Shown: piece by piece, positions 60,274 through 64,000 of the stretch
Layout: each line of letters begins with the position of its first letter
How positions within the stretch are numbered: the stretch's first letter is position 1
Origin: Roseiarcus sp963806935
GTDB taxonomy: Bacteria > Pseudomonadota > Alphaproteobacteria > Rhizobiales > Beijerinckiaceae
Direction: 5' to 3'
NCBI GenBank assembly: GCA_963806935.1
Contig: CAWEAT010000002.1
Coordinates: 1-64,000 of the forward strand
DNA: 64,000 nucleotides
Made by a program: the position numbers and the translations under genes
Notes under the pieces: model-generated
Told to the model about the DNA's origin: nothing
The model's database searches: none
Seen by the model: the letters and a program-made list of their open reading frames with translations, nothing else

Positions 60274-60483
60274 CTCGCAGATCCTGTCCTCGCCGATTCG
60301 GCTCCGATCGTACATCAACCCTGGTCGGGCCGAACCGGCCGCGCGACGACTCTTGCTGCGACATGTACGGCGCGGACGAAATCGGCGGCCCGCTCGCGTT
60401 GGTTCATATTGAGTTCAGGCAGCGGGCCCTATGGCTCGGCATGACCCGCTGGGGTTCCCTTTAAACCACAGGAAGACCTTCCC

Positions 60484-60686
60484 ATGATCAAGTCCCTCGC
60501 CATCGCCGCCGTGCTCTCGCTCGGCCTCGCCGGCTACGCCTCCGCGCAGGAAGCTACTCCCGCGCCCGCAGCCCCGATGTCGCATGAAATGCACCATCAT
60601 CACATCACCATCACCATCATCATCACCACCACCATCACCACGCGCACCACATGGCCCCGGCGGCGCCGGAAGCGCCCAAGTCGTAA
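60484..60686 (+). CDS. Small exported His-rich protein, frameshifted
   Basis: MIKSLAIAAVLSLGLAGYAS is a clear signal peptide, cut near AQEAT. After PAPAAPMSHEM a run of at least 13 His follows, once a one-base shift near 60603 is made, then AHHMAPAAPEAPKS and TAA 60684-60686. The mature protein is about 45 residues and should bind soft metals. It is followed by a strong terminator. The shift lies inside a CAT/CAC run prone to sequence slippage. Confidence 0.6.
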
Positions 60687-60729
60687 GCCGGCGACGGCGC
60701 GTACGCGCCGTTTGACATTTGCAATCTCG

Positions 60730-60767
60730 GGCTCTCCGGGCGGCGTTGTGTTCGGAGAGCCTTTTTT
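60730..60767 (+). terminator. Rho-independent terminator after the His-rich gene
   Basis: GGCTCTCCG (60730-60738) pairs with CGGAGAGCC (60753-60761), followed by TTTTTT. This is a canonical terminator for the plus strand, between the His-rich gene and convergent trmJ. Confidence 0.85.
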
Positions 60768-60795
60768 GTCCGCCCGCCCCTCTAGCCGGCCGACT

Positions 60796-61623
60796 TCAGT
60801 CGTCGAGCTTTTTCGCTCGGACCCGCTTGCGCGTCTTGACCTCGACCCGCGGCCCCTCGGCCAATCGGACCACCGCCCCCCATAACGTGCGTACGTCCTG
60901 TTGGCTGAGCTCCATGCGATGGAAGATGTTGCGCAAGTTTCGTCGCATGCCGGGCTTTTTGGTCACGGGACGGAAAAAGCCGTTCTCCTCGAGCTTTCCC
61001 TCGAGATAGTCGAAGAACGCGAGCAGCATCTCGCGCTGCGTCGGCGGCGATACGGCGCGCAAAATGGTCGGCGTCGGCGGCTTGTCGCCGCGCGCCGCCT
61101 TGAGCCATTCGTATCCGCAGATGAGGACCGCCTGGGAGAGATTGAGCGAGGCATAGGTCGGGCTCGACGGAAAGGTGATGATCGAATCGGCGAGCGCCAC
61201 CTCGTCATTGGTCAGGCCGGTGCGCTCGGGCCCGAACAGGATGCCGCGCTTCTCGCCCGCCGCAGCGGCGGTCGACGCCATAGCGGCGCTCGGGGTCAGG
61301 ACCGCCTTCATCTGGCCGCGCTCGCGCGCGGTCGTCGCGTAAACGGCGTTGAGATCGCCGACCGCCTCCTCCACGCTCGAGAAGACCCGTGCGGCGTCCA
61401 AAAGATCGGTCGCGCCCGCCGCCGCCGAATAGGCGACCTCGCGATAGTCGTCGGTGCGCGGCCAGCCTTCGCGCGGATTGACGAGACGCAGGTCGTCGAG
61501 GCCGAAATTGGCCATCGCGCGGGCGCACATGCCAATGTTCACCGCGAGTTGCGGCCGAACCAGAATGACCGCCGGACCCCCGGCGACGTCCCGCTTCGTC
61601 CTGTCCGTGCCCGCGCCAACCAT
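60796..61623 (-). CDS. trmJ: TrmJ-like tRNA/rRNA 2'-O-methyltransferase
   Basis: 275 residues. SPOUT methyltransferase motifs: VILVRPQLAVNIGMCARAMA with Arg/Asn for substrate and SAM binding, GILFGPERTGLTNDEVALAD, and YASLNLSQAVLICGYEW. A C-terminal helical extension (FFDYLEGKLEENGFFRPVTK) is typical of TrmJ, which methylates position 32 of tRNAs. The start is ATG 61623. Confidence 0.85.
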   Translation of the reverse strand: MVGAGTDRTKRDVAGGPAVILVRPQLAVNIGMCARAMANFGLDDLRLVNPREGWPRTDDYREVAYSAAAGATDLLDAARVFSSVEEAVGDLNAVYATTARERGQMKAVLTPSAAMASTAAAAGEKRGILFGPERTGLTNDEVALADSIITFPSSPTYASLNLSQAVLICGYEWLKAARGDKPPTPTILRAVSPPTQREMLLAFFDYLEGKLEENGFFRPVTKKPGMRRNLRNIFHRMELSQQDVRTLWGAVVRLAEGPRVEVKTRKRVRAKKLDD

Positions 61624-61696
61624 CGAGGGCGGGCTATAGCACGGCGGCGTTTAAGGCAATCCGGCTCCGCGGAGATGGCGCAGAGAAGCCGGCGAG

Positions 61697-62208
61697 TCAT
61701 AGACCGAGTTCGCCCGGCGCCCGGCCCGCGAATGCCTGCGCGAGCGCAATGACGCGCCCGTGATAGGCTTCCTCGATCAGCGCCTGATCGGCGGCGTTGG
61801 GGGAATAGGCAGCGATGGCTCGGAGAGGCGTTTGAGCCGCCATTCCGGCAGCGCGGGCCGCCGACGATCAGCACGCCCCGGATGGAGTCCTGAGAGGCGC
61901 CGCTCGCCCCGCCTCGTCCCCCGCTCTGGCCAAAACTTACGTCTTGAATCCGCGCCACCAAGGTTGCGCTGCTGCGCTGCGCCGGCGCCAGGTAGGCCGA
62001 CAAAGCGCGGGTCAGATCTCCTGGAAGCTCCTGCTCCACCCAGTCGGCCGTCGGGTCCCCGGCGCTCGCCCGGAGCGGCGCGACATCAACCCTGATCTCG
62101 CGGAATCGGACGGCGGTATCGGCGCAGCGCGCGCCCGACCGCGCCCAGAAGAGCGAAGGTCCCAAGGTTTCCAATGGCGGAGCGACGGGTGACGGCGCTG
62201 ATCGTCAT
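61697..62208 (-). CDS. Secreted-protein paralogue (downstream copy), two frameshifts
   Basis: Starts at 62208 (MTISAVTRRSAIGNLGTFAL). A shift near 62125 leads to AVRFREIRVDVAPLRASAGD, and another near 61855 leads to the end VIALAQAFAGRAPGELGL before a stop at 61697. Rebuilt length is about 170. It aligns along its whole length with the next gene upstream (62295-62804). Two breaks suggest either sequence errors or a decaying duplicate. Confidence 0.55.
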
Positions 62209-62294
62209 TCGTCTCCTCCCCTGCGGAGCGGCAAACCGTTCGGCGCGGTCTTTGGGGCCGGAATGTACGCGCGGACGACCGGCGAAGCGAGCTT

Positions 62295-62804
62295 CTAAAG
62301 CCCGAGCTTCCTAGGGGCCCACCCGGCGAACGCCTGCGCCAAAGCCACGACCCGCCAATGATTGGATTCGACCCGCATGGGCTGGTCTACGGCCATCGGG
62401 TGGTACCAAGCGGTCGCCCGGATGGGCGCATTGGCGGCGATCCCCCCGCGCGGGCCCTTGACCAGCAGCGTGCCGCTGATCGTGTCCTGCGAAGCGCCCC
62501 ACGGGCCGGCGCCGCCGTTGTTCGGCCCGAGATAGAGGTCGTCGATCCGCGCCACCAGAATCGCGCCTTGGCGATCGCCGGGCGCCATGTAGCCAGCCAG
62601 GGCTTGGGCCAACGCGCCGGGAAGCTCCTGCTGCACCCAGGCAGCCGTCGGATCGCCCATTGAGGCGCGAAGCGGCGAGACGTCGACCACTATATCGCGG
62701 AACCGCACATTGGGTTGCGCCAGCGCGTTTCGAACCACTAGGGCCGGGACGAGCCCCCCAAGAGAGACGAGGGCGGCGCGGCGGGTCAAGGGGAACGCCG
62801 ACAT
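62295..62804 (-). CDS. Secreted protein of unknown function (intact paralogue)
   Basis: 169 residues from ATG 62804 (MSAFPLTRRAALVSLGGLVP), an export signal with a Tat-like TRR start, cut near ALAQP. The mature part is RFRDIVVDVSPLRASMGDPT, WVQQELPGALAQALAGYMAP, and ends VVALAQAFAGWAPRKLGL. The other paralogue lies directly downstream. I know similar hypotheticals in Rhizobiales but no function. They probably act in the periplasm or at the outer membrane. Confidence 0.65.
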   Translation of the reverse strand: MSAFPLTRRAALVSLGGLVPALVVRNALAQPNVRFRDIVVDVSPLRASMGDPTAAWVQQELPGALAQALAGYMAPGDRQGAILVARIDDLYLGPNNGGAGPWGASQDTISGTLLVKGPRGGIAANAPIRATAWYHPMAVDQPMRVESNHWRVVALAQAFAGWAPRKLGL

Positions 62805-62855
62805 CGCGAAACCTTCTCGTCTGCGCCCTGTCGCGCCCATGATTCAGCCGTGCGC

Positions 62856-63329
62856 CTATATAAAGGCGACCTTGACGATTTCATAGCTCTTGCCGCCGCC
62901 GGGCGTATTTACTTCGATGCTGTCGCCCGCCTTTTTCCCGATCAGCGCCCGTCCGGTCGGCGAGGTGATCGACATCTTGCCCGACTTTACGTCCGCCTCG
63001 GTCTCGCCGACGATCTGAAACACCCTCTGCTTTTCGGTGTCCTCGTCGATCAGCGTCACGGTTGCGCCGAACTTGACCGTCGTTCCATTCAATTTCGCCA
63101 CATCGATCACTTCGGCCCGCTGCAACAGATCCTCGAGTTCGACGATCCGGCCCTCGTTATGCGACTGGGCCTCCTTGGCGGAATGATATTCGGCATTTTC
63201 CGACAGATCGCCGTGACTCCGTGCTTCGGCAATCGCGGCGATGATGCGCGGTCGCTCGACTTGTTGACGGTGAAGAAACTCCGCCTCGAGGGCCTTATGG
63301 CCTGCCGCCGTGATGGGTAGTTTTTCCAT
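62856..63329 (-). CDS. greA: GreA transcription elongation factor
   Basis: 157 residues from ATG 63329 (MEKLPITAAGHKALEAEFLH). The N-terminal coiled coil contains the acidic tip AIAEARSHGDLSENAEYHSA, which enters the RNA polymerase secondary channel. The C-terminal domain has FGATVTLIDEDTEKQRVFQI and SPTGRALIGKKAGDSIEVN. It is downstream of carB on the same strand, as in many Rhizobiales. Confidence 0.95.
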   Translation of the reverse strand: MEKLPITAAGHKALEAEFLHRQQVERPRIIAAIAEARSHGDLSENAEYHSAKEAQSHNEGRIVELEDLLQRAEVIDVAKLNGTTVKFGATVTLIDEDTEKQRVFQIVGETEADVKSGKMSITSPTGRALIGKKAGDSIEVNTPGGGKSYEIVKVAFI

Positions 63330-63377
63330 AGTCCATCCATACAAATAAACGCCGCCGCGACGGCGCCATTTCCGCCG

Positions 63378-64000
63378 TCACGCCAGATAGTCTTGCAGCG
63401 CCCTGACTTCGAGTTCGCCCGCCGCGACGGCTCGTATGCCTTCTGCCGCCGCGATGGCGCCTGAAATTGTGGTGTAGTAGGGCGTCTTTTGCAAGAGGGC
63501 GGCCCGGCGCAAAGGCTTGGAATCGGCGAGCGAGGTCGCGCCCTCGGTGGTGTTGAACATGAGTTGCACCGCCCCGTTGCGGACGGCGTCCGCAGCGTGC
63601 GGGCGCCCTTCGGAGACCTTGTTGACCTTTTCCGCCTTGAGGCCATGGGCGATGAGAAAGCGCTGCGTCCCGGCGGTAGCCAGGATCTTGAACCCGAGCG
63701 CCTGAAGCTTGCGCAAGGGCTCGACGATTTTCTCCTTGTCGGCGTCGCGGACCGAGACGAATACGGCGCCCGACGTCGGGGGCCGCGATCCGGCGCCAAG
63801 CTGGCTCTTGGCAAAAGCGACTTCGAACGACCGGTCGATGCCCATCACCTCGCCGGTCGAGCGCATTTCCGGCCCCAGGACGGTGTCGACGCCGGGGAAG
63901 CGGGCGAAGGGAAAGACCGCTTCTTTGACCCCCACGTGGTCGAGTTTCCCGACGGCGAAATCGAATGAAGCCAGAGGTTCGCCCGCCATGACCCGAGCGG
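63378..64000 (-). CDS. carB: Carbamoyl phosphate synthase large subunit, C-terminal part (partial)
   Basis: Runs off the right edge. The visible 207 residues contain the end of the second ATP-grasp domain (GVKEAVFPFARFPGVDTVLG, PEMRSTGEVMGIDRSFEVAF with the metal-site Glu) and the allosteric MGS-like domain (LGFKILATAGTQRFLIAHGL, AVQLMFNTTEGATSLADSKP, RRAALLQKTPYYTTISGAIA). It makes carbamoyl phosphate for arginine and pyrimidines. The ATG inside VMAGEPLASF is not the start. Confidence 0.95.
   Translation of the reverse strand, partial: ARVMAGEPLASFDFAVGKLDHVGVKEAVFPFARFPGVDTVLGPEMRSTGEVMGIDRSFEVAFAKSQLGAGSRPPTSGAVFVSVRDADKEKIVEPLRKLQALGFKILATAGTQRFLIAHGLKAEKVNKVSEGRPHAADAVRNGAVQLMFNTTEGATSLADSKPLRRAALLQKTPYYTTISGAIAAAEGIRAVAAGELEVRALQDYLA

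Noticed and set aside
1..64000. Transposon, prophage or integrative element
   Set aside because: I found no transposase, integrase or phage structural gene and no terminal repeats. The gene content is operonic and chromosomal.

Overview
The window is GC-rich DNA from an alphaproteobacterial methylotroph. The best guess is a methanol- or methane-oxidising member of the Rhizobiales (Beijerinckiaceae/Methylocystaceae type). The evidence is a lanthanide-type XoxF methanol dehydrogenase with XoxG and XoxJ, the fhcBADC, mtdB, mch and fae genes of the tetrahydromethanopterin (H4MPT) formaldehyde-oxidation pathway, H4MPT and methylofuran biosynthesis genes, and a PQQ precursor gene. No mxaF, pmo or mmo gene lies in the window, so methane oxidation cannot be judged.

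Layout. (1) 1-6.2 kb, + strand: an aromatic/heteroaromatic catabolic operon (VOC extradiol-type dioxygenase, Rieske ferredoxin, FAD monooxygenase, MFS carrier, cupin, fumarylacetoacetase-family hydrolase, cyclase-family hydrolase). (2) 6.3-13.2 kb: an NAD-dependent epimerase, a GntR/FCD regulator, an enolase-superfamily dehydratase and a sugar ABC transporter with no ATPase gene nearby. (3) 13.4-23.7 kb: a PQQ/alcohol-oxidation accessory region with a DUF3280 protein, a Leu/Ile/Val-type binding protein, a pterin dehydratase, a seven-gene minus-strand ABC/beta-propeller operon, a 25-residue pqqA and a cytochrome c. (4) 23.7-29.4 kb: methylofuran/H4MPT biosynthesis (HisA-like, DUF447, DUF6513-DHPS, AfpA-like flavoprotein, MfnE-like and MfnF-like proteins) and a small Cys-rich secreted protein. 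(5) 29.8-33.9 kb: xoxFGJ. (6) 34-48 kb: an MfnB-FolB fusion, mtdB, mptG, the fhc operon and, divergently, ATP-grasp-mch-ATP-grasp-citG-like-fae. (7) 48-57 kb: mixed genes (sorbosone-type PQQ dehydrogenase, AlkB, UdgX, PfpI, CoA-ester lyase, adenylate cyclase, intradiol dioxygenase). (8) 58.7-64 kb: housekeeping genes gmk, yicC, trmJ, greA and carB, plus a tandem pair of secreted paralogues.

How it works together (family knowledge plus inference): XoxF oxidises methanol to formaldehyde and possibly formate in the periplasm and passes electrons to XoxG and soluble cytochrome c. Fae condenses formaldehyde with H4MPT, MtdB and Mch oxidise the adduct, and Fhc moves the formyl group to methylofuran and releases formate. 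Most genes of unknown function in regions 3-6 are likely to make or service the cofactors PQQ, H4MPT and methylofuran, or to deliver or sense substrate or metal.

Quality caveat: about twenty conserved genes, including essential ones such as xoxF, mtdB and fhcD, are split by single-base frame changes while both halves keep full family similarity. I read these mainly as sequence or assembly indels. Each split gene is given as one CDS spanning all its pieces.
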